NCBI RefSeq assembly: GCF_015832195.1
Contig: NC_052017.1
Span: 71,363,801 to 71,427,800 of the forward strand
DNA from: Motacilla alba alba
Taxonomy: Eukaryota > Chordata > Aves > Passeriformes > Motacillidae
Direction of reading: 5' to 3'
DNA length: 64,000 nucleotides
Positions 48,581 through 61,222 of this stretch are shown one piece after another. The notes under the pieces were generated by a model. The model was not told where the DNA came from, did no database searches, and saw nothing but the letters and a program-made list of their open reading frames with translations. Numbering within the stretch: the stretch's first letter is position 1; each line of letters opens with the position of its first letter. The position numbers and the translations under genes are program-made.

Positions 48581-48613
48581 TCTTTTTTTTCTTTTTGTTT
48601 CTTTTTTTTTTTT
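48581..48613 (+). repeat. T-rich tract
   Basis: T8 C T5 G TTTC T12-type run. It lies between a purine-rich stretch (48480-48540) and the CR1 fragment at 48780. Confidence 0.85.
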
Positions 48614-48779
48614 CTCCCCCATTGGTTGATTCAGTTTTGTTGTTTTTTTCCCTCCATAGTTTAATAAAGTTGTGAAAAAAATTTAATAAAATTTCAAGGA
48701 TAAACATTTAGACAATTTATTTGTAAATACTTTTTTTTTGTAATAAGAACTAACTTGTTAACAGATATTATATAATATC

Positions 48780-49193
48780 AGAAGGCTGGAGCATCTCTTT
48801 TATGAGGAAAGGCTGATAGAATTGGTGTTGTTCAGCCTGGTGAAGAACAGGCTCTGGGGTGACCTTATTACTAGCTTTTAGTACCTAAAGGGAGCCTCCT
48901 AGAAAGTTGAAGAAGGGCTTTTTACAATAACATGTAGTAATGGAAAAGGAGGAATGACTTCAAACTGGAAGAGGGTATGTTTAGACTGGGTATTAGGGAG
49001 AAATTCTTTACTGTGGGGGTGGTGGAACAGGTTGCCCAGGGAAGTTGTGGATGTCCCATCCATGAAGGTGTTCCAGGCCAGGCTGGATGGGGCTTTGAGC
49101 AACCAGGTGTAGTGGAAGGTGCCTGCCCACGGCAAGGTGTTGGAACTAGATGATCTTAATGTGCCTTCTGATTGAAGCCATTTTGGTATTAAG
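48780..49193 (+). mobile_element. CR1 LINE 3' end, 5'-truncated, sense
   Basis: Contains the CR1 reverse-transcriptase C-terminal and 3' UTR phrases in order: GGAGCATCTCTTTTATGAGG (48788), GTTGTTCAGCCTGGTGAAGA (48826), AATTCTTTACTGTGGGGGTG (49003), GGAACAGGTTGCCCAGGGAA (49023), TGGATGGGGCTTTGAGCAAC (49084), then GGAACTAGATGATCTTAAT (49142). It is the best-preserved CR1 3' region in the window, though the usual ATTCTATGAT tail is decayed to CCATTTTGGTATT. Truncation at the 5' side is normal for LINE insertions. Confidence 0.93.
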
Positions 49194-51105
49194 AGAAGCA
49201 GAGGGTTATTTTCAACTCATCTTCTCTATGTCTTTTCTCATTTTATAGTTCTCCAATATGTTACCTTTTCCTCAGTTTATTAATACAATTATTTATTGTT
49301 TGGTTGTTTTTTGTTTGGAGTTTCTTTTACTCCCTCTATCAGTTTGTCCTGCATGAAAACCAAAAATGGATCGTCTGAGATTACATAACCAGATGGTGCT
49401 ATGTTTGGCATATTTCATTCCTGTAATGCCAAAGCTGATCCCACGCTGCTCTGAGTGGTTCATAATTTTCAGATCGGAACCTTGTTCTTTAGAAATCCTG
49501 AGTGAAAATCTCTGTCCTTGTAACTTACAATTGCTCATTTATCAATATAGTCTAAAAGCTTTCCTACCAATGCTATGGTTAGAGGCACTTTTAGGACTTC
49601 CATCTGTAAATAAGAGCTCTGGTATGAAAACATTCTTTCCTGTAGTGTTAGCTTTATGAAAAAAACCAAACAAGTTTAGTTCTTCCAGGGTTACAGCACC
49701 AAAGGAGATCCCAGTCTCTCTCTTTTCTCATTGGAGAGCTGTTAGCTCTGTACTCTACAAGTCTGTCAAAAAGTTTTGCATGCTCTCATTCTTGAGTAGA
49801 CACGAATTAAAGATGAATGTAACATGTTAGCCTAGGAAACATGTTGCATTGTGCAGGATATATCACAAAAAGTCCATGCTATTTCCTTTTGTGCAATGCA
49901 TAGAACTTATTACTAGAGTCTTTATGGTTAATTCTGCTTTAAGTGAATTTCTGAAAATGTTGGCAGTGTGTGAGCCCTTGCATATAATGCTCACACACCA
50001 ATAAAAGACTAAAATAAAATGCAATCACAGCTTTGAGTGGGTTGGCTTGCAAAAATCCCTTTTCAGTACATGGTAAGAATATCCACAAGGAAGCCTGGGA
50101 GAAAGGAGCTTGAAAACTGAAAATTCTTCTGCTAGTTTGAACTGTTCTGACTTTGGGCACACAAACCTGTAACAGGCTGAGGTTGATAGAAAGTTTGAAA
50201 TTAGTATAATTTAAAAAAAACTTCTGATGTGACTGAAAGTGTTGGGAAATGCCTTGTAGGAGGCAAATAATGTAAATATGGGTAGAGAGGAGAACTAACC
50301 ATTAGCCTCATGAGGTTTTCTGAAAATGCTATTTAGTTATTGCCCAGGAATGCTGATGCTGAGACGTCATTTCACCATTTTTCTACTGGCTGCATCAGCA
50401 AGGCATTGGGACACTTACAATGAAAGTGTTTCAGCATATTTCTTTAGTTAGAATCTCCTTTTTATTCCAGTCAGGACAGAATAAAACTCATCTGAAAAAT
50501 CCAAGAGGAGGACAGAAATGCTGACACTTCAAATGCTGGTTCAAAAAATCTGATGCCCATGCTACTTTTCATTCCCACAGCTCCTGAATACATTAGCCAT
50601 GTGCCCTTTAAGGACAATTTTTGTCATTGCAAACAGTGTTCCTGATGTCTGGTTGTGCTGTGCCAGTGTTTGTGTAGGGTTTTAATCATTGATAGCATAC
50701 CTGAGCATTCATTTCTTTCTTGCTATTTTTCATGGTTGCTTTTTTCCACTGCTACTGGTAAAACGTTTGAAATCGTTTCTGCTCTGCCCATATTTGCTCT
50801 TGAATCAAAAGGGAGTAGTGGTGAAAATATAAGTAAAGGATGTTTAATTTTTTCAGTCAAACTCAACACTTTTTGTAGGAGTTTTATCCAGTGGAGAAGG
50901 GTTACTGCTGCGCAGATTATTGCATTCTATTGTTATCTTGGAAGCAGAAAACACAGTCAATGAATAAAGGTATAAATTAATTGAAGTGCCACAGAGTGCA
51001 ATAATTTTTTTTTTATTTCTAAATGGAATTGTTGTCATTTAACCTTCTATGATTTGTATTCAGAAGTGGTAACATTGCACTGGTGTATCCATTAAAACTA
51101 CAGCA
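49194..51105. other. Noncoding sequence
   Basis: No gene or repeat recognised. Confidence 0.5.
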
Positions 51106-51111
51106 GTATAG

Positions 51112-51215
51112 TTTTCTTTCCTTCTTTCATCTTCCCAAGTCTTTTTACCAATCCTTTGCTTATTTTCTTTCTTTTTCCCCTTTCTTTTCTTGTCTTTTTC
51201 CCCCCCGCTCTCTTC
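51112..51215 (+). repeat. Polypyrimidine tract
   Basis: About 100 bases that are predominantly C and T (TTTCTTTCCTTCTTTC to TTTTTCCCCCCC), with few purines. It gives long serine/phenylalanine or lysine/glutamate frames by composition alone. Mirror-repeat portions could form triplex DNA. It is not adjacent to a visible 3' splice site. Confidence 0.8.
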
Positions 51216-52290
51216 ATACAGAAGGAACAACAGATTATTTTTCTCTTCAAGGGAGTGATCTTTTCCTTTTTCATAGACTACCATCCTGCAGTGTATGACT
51301 CTGAAATTGTCATATTTTGAAGGAAATAGTGCAATTCCTTGGAGAAATTTCAGTCTCCCTTTCCTAATGCTATAAAACTCCCTTTGTCCTGGCTACAAAA
51401 TGGGAAGCCAGCCTGTGAAACCTGATTTGTTTTCTTTCCTGAACCCTCTGCTAATTTACTAGCAATTGTATGCTCAAGACAGAATACATATTTCTTTGGA
51501 AAGCTGTACAGAGACTGATGGTTATTCAGAGCTGCTCAGAATTTTAGAACATTAGGAAATATGCTGTCTAGCAAAGAACTAGTGGGCAAGGGTTTGCATA
51601 AGGCAACCTTTCATTTTACATTTCAATGCAGCTGCACTTGATGATGTGTTAATATTTCAAATGGTCCTGCAAGACAAGACCTACATCTGGATGTCTACCA
51701 GATTACACTAAATAAATATTCATAATGTAAGTATTGTTAAGAAAATTGTTAATATACATCTGCAGGGGTTAACTTTTAGCTACTTTTATTTGTGTTTTGA
51801 TGAAAAAGTACTTATTTCAGCCAGTAACTCTGGAGAAACTGTGCAGATGGAAACTTTAGAAACAGGTTGAGTGGCAGTGAAAAGATTGTTTACAGGAGTA
51901 ACTAGCACAAATCAATTTGAGAGTAGCCTTTCTCATGTGTAAAGTAGATATTTGGTACCTTTCCCTTTATTTCTTCATGTTAATCCTGGGGAATAAAAGG
52001 TTGTTGCCCATGGCAAGAAATGAAGAGCTATGAGCTCAGCTGGATGCAAAATGACGAAGAGCTGATGAAGTCAGTAAAGCTGTACTGATTTAGACCAGCG
52101 GAGAATATATAACTAAACTAAATCACTTAAATGCAGTCAGCCACTTGCAGGTTCTTGTAACTGCAGGTCTAAATAATTTTCAGAGATTATGGTAGTTATA
52201 TGTTTTTATGCTATACGAAGATGCTTTTTTTTTCAGATGAGAGGATTCAAACCTAATTGATTAACTTTCTCTCAAAGGAAGCATCAGTGG
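51216..52290. other. Noncoding sequence
   Basis: No feature recognised. Confidence 0.5.
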
Positions 52291-52297
52291 CTGATGT

Positions 52298-52582
52298 GTG
52301 GAGGGGGACATTGTGGGGTGCACACAGAAGAGGCCAAGGAGGTCTCCAAAAAGAATTTTAAGTGCTGAAGAATTTCTTAACATTTTTTCATTAAAAAAGT
52401 GTGTGTTAGAAGAGAAGGAACAAACAGAGCAATTGTTTAAGTGGCTGGTTTCACAAATGGGACTTGTGGAAGGGCCAAACCTTGATGGTGTGTCATGTCT
52501 CACACAAGCATCTATGACAGAGGTCGGAACACCACTTTCCATTGAGGTGCCTGCAGCAGGCAGAATGAAGAATCTTCTGTGA
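52298..52582 (+). other. Unrecognised open region, both strands
   Basis: The plus frame stays open for 94 codons, but only from a GTG. It includes charged, helix-like stretches (for example SLKKCVLEEKEQTEQLF). The minus strand is open for 93 codons across nearly the same interval. I recognise no family, there is no ATG context, and no splice sites are clear. It is listed as a curiosity rather than a gene. It could be a fragment of an old processed pseudogene or chance. Confidence 0.15.
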
Positions 52583-54595
52583 AGTGCTTTTATTGCCTCT
52601 TATATTTGTTTTGTGAAAATTTAGAACATCTCACATGCTTTTCTGTGGTAACAGAATGTAACTTCAGGAGAGCACATAAATCCAAACCCATTCTTGTTTA
52701 ACAAAATCTGTCTCTCACTTCCCTCCATTCTTTTTCCTAAGTAAGACATAGGACTATCTCAGAAACACAGCATTAGAGCAGCCTGTTAAATTCTGATAGA
52801 TCCCGGCTAGTGCCATTTACCTCTCCTTCACTTTAAAGATAATTTTGGAGGTTAATGAACATAAATGTAATACTTTTAAATAATCACTAGAGATAACAGA
52901 AAAAAAAATCAAGCATCTCCCCAGACTAGAAGAAAATTTTTGATCCTAGACTCACAGGCTCATTTAAATTCACTACTGTAAGTCCATCACTTTCAACTAT
53001 TGATCTATGATAAGACATTTTTATTAATTTTTCCTTAGAAAAATTCACTAGCATCGAAGAAGATTCAGTGTGCAGGGGGAAGAGCTCCTTAATTTGACTG
53101 ATTAGGCCAATTTACTTAGGCCTTCCTGAAAAATAAAAGGATGTACTGTAAGTCTTGGACTCCATCTCTGAAATGTTTAGTCAATTCTCTGGCAATTAAT
53201 CCATACCTTGCTTTCTTAGACTGACATATATCATGCAGTGCTCTTTACAAGAAACACTTATATCTGTGCATTTTGTTTTCTCATCCAGCTGTGATAAATT
53301 CAATTAGCTAAGGCTTCCACTGCTCTCTTGCTGAGACTGCCTATGCCCTGATCATTAATTGGTCGGAGGAGCAGTTCCTGGATATCTCTTGTTCCTCTGG
53401 CCCCTGGGTGAGATGGGGCAAGGTCTGGATGGACCTGGTTTGAGGAGATTTCCTGTCACTTCGTGTCTTCCTGTGCAGACTGTTAGGATGGCAGCACATG
53501 TGCACTAATGGACATCAAACAAATATATCCTAGAGCAGTAAGGGTCAAGGAGACAGACTGTTCATTCACAAGGAAAGGCATGTATTGTGGTTTGGATTTT
53601 TTATCTGGGCATACAGAGGTGATAAGGTGAAGCCAGGATTTGTCTTATTCTATGCCATCTTCACAAGCACAGCCTGTAAAAAGGACTTTTTGTCTTTTTG
53701 TATCCTTTCTCAATTACATTATACTGCAAAGAAACTCTCTCGAAAAAGTGTTGGGAAATCAGACAGGCTGAAGTTGGTTAAGACTGTCAAGACATTAGGA
53801 CATTGGAGTACACCAGTTTTTCTCTCCTCATGTAGTTTCAAGGAAAAACTGAACATAGTCTGCAATTTTAATTTATTCATTCATTAATTTCACTTTATAA
53901 AAACGTTGGCTCATTACTTTCAGATTTTTGAACTATGTGGTTTCTACAGGTCCCAGAACACCCAAAATCAGTTTTTGAAATTTGCTTGAGATGGGTGTGT
54001 CATGCCACATACACATTCTCTCATCTTTGCTTTTTTAACTATTTTTATTGCTTTCATCAAAATGCTATTTGGCATTATGTGAAATGATTGCAGTCCTCTG
54101 GCTGTTCCTTGAGCAAGAGGATCAAATACCTGCTCTTGCAGGTAGGCAAATAGTGTAATATATTCCAATGGAGTTCGTACTTCCTCTCTCAGTGTCCACT
54201 GGTGACCCAAATGTAGGAATTTTCAAGGCTACATACATAAATAATGTATGTTTATTATGTGAGGTTTTTTTTCCCAGTTTCTTAGTTTTGTTAGACAAAA
54301 TGGAAGAAAATAATTTGTTTGGATGTGAAGATTCAGTTATGTCATGGATATTTCTGGAGGGACTCTAATAGTAGTGTAATCCCATGATTGAAATACGAGG
54401 CAGTAACTAAAGCTGGGAGAAATCAGGGATGAGGTAGTTCTTAGCTGCCCTTCCATTTTAGTTAGCTGTTTTTTTTCTTAATCTTTTCAGAACATACCTA
54501 GTAGTCTCTTGAATGAATGTGCCTCACAAATTGCTTGCCCAACTGTATAAATTGTGGAGAAAATAATAAGAATTAAGAACATTGAATAATTTATC
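52583..54595. other. Noncoding sequence
   Basis: No gene recognised. 53330-53480 is somewhat GC-richer and repeat-like but unassigned. Confidence 0.5.
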
Positions 54596-54599
54596 ATAA

Positions 54600-54720
54600 A
54601 AAGTGAATTTTGTCAAATAAATTATTCAGTGATATTATCTGACAGCTGTTACTGTGGGGCTTAATTAATGAGTGTATGCAAAGCACTTTAATCTTCAGTT
54701 TATGAAATGGATTATTTGAC
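54600..54720. promoter_or_regulatory. Candidate conserved noncoding element
   Basis: E-box CAGCTG (54643-54648) is followed by TTAATTAATGAG (54661-54672) and ATGCAAAGC, an octamer-like word. The combination resembles developmental enhancers. It shares the ACAGCTGTTA and TAATGAG words with 36213-36230. Confidence 0.25.
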
Positions 54721-55889
54721 AAAGTTGCATTCAGGAATAGGGTCTTGAATCTTTAGGGTCTAAGAAATCTAAGAGGTCCCTTCCAGCAAGGTTAAGTAAA
54801 AAGTTGTTTTCTGCAACACATTGTAGTAAGTATCAGTTCTTGCCAGCACATGGCATATGGTGATCTCCTATTTTTTGAAAAAGAAAAGCCTTAGAGCTGT
54901 TAGACATCACTGACTGTAATGTTCTTTGTGACATGAGTTTTGTTTGTGTCTACCAAATCGATGTAATTTAGTCATTAAAGCTTTGGACTTTTCTCGAGTG
55001 TCTTTATTCCACAGCCATGGATTTGTAAATACTTTTCACATCCTTGAACAGATTGCAATTTACTACATTTCTTCACTTTCTGCTTCCCTCTAGCTGGTAC
55101 AGATACCTCACAATCCACATTCATGCTCTTCAAAATTAATCGTACAGCTTTTATTCCCCTGAAAAAAACACAGAGAAATTTTTTGCAGAATCCTCTGAAT
55201 TCAGCAAAAAGTCTTTCAAAATCTTCATGATCCAACTCTTTCTACATCAAACTCTTAAACAGTTTTCTCTTCACTTGGAATTCTGCTCCTGGTTCATTCT
55301 TGTATCAATGGTTCCTTTTGGTGGCCCAAGAGAAGAGGCTAAAGCCTGAGCTAATATGAATTTTAGTTTGTTTTTCCAACCTGTATTCAATAGAAAAGTC
55401 TCACCAGTTCAGAATTAAAACAGAATCCTAATTCTAGACAGTTTGTCACTGCATATTATTCAATTGAATAAAATTTGAAAACTGATCCTAATTCAAGTGA
55501 CATCCATTTAAGTGTTCTATTCACCTAGAAACCCTAAAATGTGTGTTTCTATGAATGAAGGTTTTGAAGGTCTTTAGTTTGCATATTTCTTTGCAAATGT
55601 GTCATTTGCTTCTGAAGCTGCTTATACATGTGATGCAAAAATTACTCTGGCAATCACAGAATTTAATTAACAGAAGAATAAGCAGGTGCATAAGAACACT
55701 GAAACATCTTTATCCATTAGCAACAATTGTTCTGATCACATCAATAACTTAAATGATGTCTTGAAAGTCTAGAACACTTTTTTGTTAAAGTTTTTTTTTA
55801 ATTATTATTGCTTTAATTATGCCAGCTTAACAGTGCCAGAGAAAGAAATGCTTTTTTACCTTTTTATTTTTTCCAAGCTGCTTTCTTGA
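54721..55889. other. Noncoding sequence
   Basis: No gene. A phrase at 54764-54785 (AAGAGGTCCCTTCCAGCAAG) resembles a CR1 3' end but is too short to call. Confidence 0.5.
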
Positions 55890-56070
55890 ACTGTGTTCCT
55901 TGGGGAACATTGTGTTGGAGAAATATCAATTGCACAGAAGACTGCTTTGTGCAGAAACTTTACTCCTGCTAAATAGGCTAATGTTTACATTGAAATGGTT
56001 TCCAGTTAATTATGAATATATATGACCCCCAAATGATAATTTGGCTTTAGTAAAAAAAAAATAAATCCTA
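55890..56070. other. Candidate conserved noncoding block
   Basis: A compact AT-rich stretch with homeodomain-type words (AGTTAATTATGAATAT near 56004) and no simple repeats. The judgement is by texture only. Confidence 0.18.
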
Positions 56071-56557
56071 TGGCCTGAAAAACAAGCCTGGTATCTGTTT
56101 TGCAAATAAAATATGGGGTCATAGCTTTTGGAAGTTTCTGGAGCCCATATATCTACCCAGAATAGTATGAAAACAGTCTTGTGAGTGTTTTCAGCTTGCA
56201 GTAATCAGATAAGTGGATAAAGTAGCACTTGTTCTCCTTGTCAAGTTGATTTCAATCTTGAACTTTTTATTTAAAGAAACTACAAGTTCTTGGGGTAGAT
56301 CTAGCCCCCCTAAAGTCCCTTTCCCCTTCCCCTCCCCCTCCAAAGACAACAGAAGTGTAGCCTGAGGTCAAGAAAACTTCGACTATCAGTGGCTATGTCT
56401 CATCAGGACAGTCTAACAGCAATGGGTTGGGGCATAAAAAAAGGCACTGGAACAGGCAGCAACTTAGCTACTTTATCCAACCACCAGTGAAATAACACAG
56501 TGATGTTTCCTGCACTGCAACAGGAAAAGAAATAATAGAAGGATTATGTAGAGTGAT

Positions 56558-56658
56558 TAAAAAACAAAACGCAAGCCAACAAAAAAAAACCCCAACAAGC
56601 AAACAAAAAACCCCAAACACAACCTAACCAAAACAACCCCCCGCCCCCCAAAACCCAA
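56558..56658 (+). repeat. A/C-rich tract with G4 potential on the minus strand
   Basis: About 100 bases of almost only A and C, with repeated A runs followed by CCCC and ending in C6 G C6 A4 CCC. Read on the minus strand it is G4-T-rich sequence that meets common quadruplex criteria. It opens a spurious frame rich in glycine, leucine and phenylalanine on the minus strand. Confidence 0.85.
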
Positions 56659-57440
56659 GAACCCTCCAAATCCACCGCACAATCTATTAACAAAAGGAAA
56701 CATGGCAAACCAGAAACAAACGTACGGATTAATCTCATTAAGGAGAAGCAAACTGCTTAAAGCCCCTTGTGTTCTCATTTCTTCTTCTTTCCTCCTCTTC
56801 TGTATTATCCTTATCCTTTTCAGTGATTGCCTTCCACATTTTTTCTGCTTCTGGGGGCACTTTCAGAGACTGTTGGCAGCACAGAAGTCATGCGTTAGAA
56901 GTCATGTGTAACTTTATCTGTAATAGTAGATGACAGATGAGGTGATAATGTACAATGTGTCTTAAAAACGGTAAATGAGAGCTGTAAAAGTCTGAAAACT
57001 TAGTGGGATAAATGGCCTCTCTTAAATTACACAAAATAACTGGTTCATTCTTAATTTAAAGCTTGGTTCCTAATGCATTAAAACTTAAATTGTTTTAAAC
57101 CCATATGTTTTTAACAGAAGAGATTTCCATGTCACCAAAGGGTAATATTCAAACCCCTCTTAGCTCTCATTTACCTAGAGTGAGAAGTTAATATATTTTG
57201 TTATACAAAGACCTTTTAACATAGTTGTTAGTCTTTTTTTCACATATAAAGTGCTATTTAAGATTTGAAAACGAGACCTTACTGATTTCTTAAGTGTTTA
57301 TGTGAAGCAGAGAGTAAGATTACGTATTTTGAAGGTATTCTATAAAAGTAAATTGAAACTGACACAAATCGACGGGAACTGGATTATCTAATCAGTTCTC
57401 AGTTCATAACTTCCCTCTAAATTTAACTGAAGTGGTAATG
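56659..57440. other. Noncoding sequence
   Basis: No feature recognised. Confidence 0.5.
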
Positions 57441-57443
57441 ACT

Positions 57444-57471
57444 ATTTTTTTTTTGTTGTTTTTGTTGTTTT
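57444..57471 (+). repeat. T-rich tract with GTT spacing
   Basis: T10 followed by GTTGTTTTTGTTGTTTT. Same class as the other G/T tracts. Confidence 0.8.
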
Positions 57472-57729
57472 AGCAAGGTGTCATTTTCAATCCACACTTC
57501 TTTTTGTTTATATATTTTTGAATGTCTGATATCATCTCTTCTTCTGTCAGTGCTGAACTCCAAGTTGGTGTTAAAGGTCTAGCAAACTGTTCTGGGTAAT
57601 CTAATCATTGCCCAGTACAATAACACTGATCATTTTTGGTTGTAGGGCTGTGTGCAATAGGAAATAGAGTGAGACACATGATATATTTTATACCAGCTGT
57701 GAAAGAATGAGACCTTCTGCCTTCAGCTT

Positions 57730-57965
57730 TGGGAAGAATTTCAGCAACTGCATATTAATGAAGCCGTAGAACATAATCGTGGGCTTAGTCTTATGCCAAA
57801 TGTGGTGAATTGGTGAATTGAGGCCTTAGTGGCCTCCTTGACTTTCAGATGGAATAATCTGGTCAGCCATAATCAAATTACAAAACTCTTGATAATTTCA
57901 ACCCCCTTTTAGACACTTCTCTTGTTTCAATTAGCAATCCATTACAACTGAAAAGCAAGGCAGAG
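57730..57965. other. Candidate conserved noncoding element with short repeats
   Basis: GGTGAATT occurs twice in tandem (57803-57819) and is followed by the hairpin GAGGCC TTAGT GGCCTC (57820-57836). To the right come ATAATCAAATTACAAAAC and CAATTAGCAATCCATTA-like homeodomain-core words. The texture suggests a conserved regulatory block; conservation itself is untested. Confidence 0.25.
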
Positions 57966-60900
57966 GAAAATACGTGTCTAGCTTGCTTCTTCTTGGGTCT
58001 GGGAAACTAGCTGCTGAATATGTCACTTTAATAAAACCCATGGGAAACTTGGAAGGCTAGGATTTATTCTGTTGTTATTAAAAGAATGTTTTAGTAGAGT
58101 GCATAACTTGATTTTTTTCTGCTTGCCATTTGATCAAGTAAACTTGATTTCCACATGTTCAATTGCCTTTTGACTGCAAAGCTGCTTCACTCCTTTAAAT
58201 AATAATTTCATTTGGGTTCAGCTTTTAAAGAGAACATTGGATTCTTTTTTGAATTTGAGATGAAGGAGTAAACAAAATATAGGGCTTACATTGCTGGACC
58301 TCGTTTCCATTGACATTATGGCCTATTGATGTTAATCAAATTTTGTAACCAGACTATGTAGTTGATGTGAATAAAGTTAAGGTCCAGTCTCAGGGTCCTT
58401 TGCTCTTGCAGAGGACAGTAAAAGGGCATGGAACAAACTAAAATCAGGTCCTCGTGATACATTTTTGTCTGAAGTAACTATACTAGAAACAGCTGAATAT
58501 TGTCTGAAGGGAGTAGTTTGACCTACCATTGCATCAGCATGCAAGGGAGGTGACTCCAAACAGCTGGATAATCATAGAAGTTTTCTAAATCATGCAGATT
58601 TCATAGAGAAGGGTGAGGACAAATTTACTATTTTCTGTGTATTTAATCAGTATTTACTCAGATCACTATGTAGGTTATTTCACTAGTATTTAATTATAGC
58701 ATTTTAAGAACCAGAAACATGTGAGAATAAGTTCATTTAGGAGTCATGCATCACTGTATCTTTTACATTTTTTTTTACTCTGAACATACCAAAATGAGGC
58801 ACATCCAATGTACTTCTTCTTTAGGCTCCCAACAAAAGGCAAGACTTGACCATTAGCATTGACGCTTCTCCTAAAAGCAAGAAGGCAGAAGCTGCTAGTC
58901 ATCACTTCTGCCCCTATTAGTGTGGTGTGAGGCATGGTGATTGGGAAAATCTCATAATAATATGATCTCTCTCGTTTTTTACCATTGAGATATCAAAATT
59001 TGCATTACACAAGCAAAAAGTCCCAGGGTTAATGACTGCCTCCTGAGAGCCTTGAGGTTCATAAGAGCTTGCAAATTTTTTTGATGTGTTTACCCTGTGA
59101 TTTTTGGTCCTGCTGCCAATGTTTAGGCTCTGTGGCAATATTCCTCCATTGCAGTTGTTTGCCCTGGGTTCACTTGTTTTGATTGGCTTCACTGTCAGTT
59201 CCCATACCTTTCCAGCATTTTTCTAGCTAGATAGCTAGCTATATCCAGGTCATCCTTAATTAACCAATATTCAACCCAAACAACTCCCATCTGACTTAGT
59301 TTCCTTTTCCCTGTATTTCTTTTCAAACATTTGTCCATTTTTGAAATTTCTATTGCATTGTTTGTCATGAATGCTACCAGTGATGCAAACAGAGGTAAAT
59401 CTAGCACACATATTTCCCTCTTCACCCTCTAAGTCTATATAATACAGTACAGTTACTAAACGAATTGTGAAAAGAACAAATGAATATGCATGTCATGAAA
59501 ACAAATTCCCTTTTCAAGTGAATTTTACTTGAATGAATTATCCACATTTACAACATGATCTTTATACCTGTGTCTCAATTTTAGATACATGAAAAATGGA
59601 GTATACAACTTTTAAATTTTTAAAATTTTTTTAAATTACAAGTAACCAAGAATCCAAATTTTCTTGAGGAACACAGGTTCAAATTTTTTAGGAAGCAAAA
59701 GTTCATATGTGTTAAAACATGGGTACAAATTCAAAGTATGCCCTTTAAAGCTGTAATCCAGGATTTTTTGTTTTCACACATGAAACATAGAAAAGAATTT
59801 TGTGAAATGACATTGAAAAGGCTGATGAGATTCATAAAATAATAACTAATTTTAACACATGCTGTGTCATTGTATCAGAGAGGAACAAAAGGACATTCAA
59901 TGAATTTTGAAGGAAACAGATTTAAAACCAATAAAATTATTTTCCCTTTAGTACAATGACTAACTGGCATACTTAAGTCATTACCACAAGATAAAGTATC
60001 AGAAATAAACACTTCTGTGAAAAAGGAGAACAGTTATATTAGGCTGCATAGGTAATTTATGTGGGGTATAAACTCTCAGGACATAAACCACTTATTAAAT
60101 AACAGGGGTTGGTAAAACATGTTCCCTAAGGGCAGAGTAATCTAATGGTGCTCCTCACACTTTTCTGTGACACATTTTGAGGTACTACTGAGTATTGAAG
60201 AAAAGGTACCAAATTATGTAGAACAATGATATAATTAAGCATGGCAACTCTTTTGCTCAAACATACTGTTTCTGAACATAAACCTTCACGGAAAGTATCC
60301 AATATCTCTGATCTTGATTATGTTGAACATAAAAGAAACTTTCAAGCTTTTACCTTAATGTTCCTTTTTTTTAAGAGAAAATACAGTTTGATACCCAACC
60401 CTCTACTCCAATGTTCCTAGTTTTTTATCTGATGTATTGACTCACCTCAGATAGCCCAGATAATACCCACTATGTCTCTTTGCACTTCCTTTTCCTTAAT
60501 TTAATACTCTGAATATAAAGTAATGCTAAAGGCAACTGCTTGTGGTTTGTCCTGTCAGTTCCTAAATGGGAAAACATTTGATGTGGCAAAGTTCTTGTCC
60601 TACTTATCTTAATTCAAAACGTTTTACCCTTTTAGTCCTATAGGGACATTTTGCAGAAGCTTTGTACCTCCATGCCACTTTCTGTTTAGTTTCAAGGTTA
60701 TCTGAATTGCAATTAATTGACATCTGGAATTTTATTTGAGACAATGTCGCTTCCTGAGAATGTTTCTGGATGACACAAAGTTATCTCTTAGTTGCTGCTG
60801 TTTAACTAGACATTCCAATTAACTATTCTATATGCCTCTTCACATTTCTTGTGCTCAGCAGAGGAAAGTCCACCTTGCCTCAATAGTTCAAAGGAGAATT

Positions 60901-61046
60901 TTGTCATGATTTGCTTCTAAATATGTAAGAGACTGGCCTAGATTATGTAAACTGCTTATCACTATTATCTGTTTCTTTCATTTCATATTGTGAGAGGATT
61001 TCATTACAGAAAATGGCATAGAAGATTTGAATCATCTCATTTTATG
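57966..61046. other. Noncoding sequence
   Basis: About 3 kb without a recognised gene or LINE. Tetranucleotide-like TAGC/TAGA repeats occur at 59222-59242, and an A/T-only patch at 59609-59637. Confidence 0.5.
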
Positions 61047-61222
61047 CAAGCTCCCCAGAGAAGTGGTCACAGCACCAGCCTAAAAGCATTTAAGAAGTAT
61101 TTGGACAATGCCCTCAGGCACAGGGTGTGACTCCTGGGAATGATCCTGCGCAGGGCTGGGAGCTGGGCTCAATGATCCTTGGGAGTTCCTTCCAACTAAT
61201 CATATCCTGTGATTCTGTGATG
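61047..61222 (+). mobile_element. CR1 LINE 3' end, second subfamily, sense
   Basis: Phrases in order are CTCCCCAGAGAAGTGGTCAC (61051), TTGGACAATGCCCTCAGGCA (61101), GTGTGACTCCTGGGAATGAT (61125), GGGAGCTGGGCTCAATGATC (61158), GAGTTCCTTCCAACT (61183) and the tail CCTGTGATTCTGTGATG (61206). This is the 3' UTR of a CR1 subfamily different from that at 48780. Only the last ~175 bp is present, which is a usual 5' truncation. Confidence 0.92.

Noticed and set aside
54764..54785. CR1 3'-end-like phrase AAGAGGTCCCTTCCAGCAAG
   Set aside because: Only about 20 bases match, with no tail or upstream CR1 sequence. Too short to distinguish from chance.
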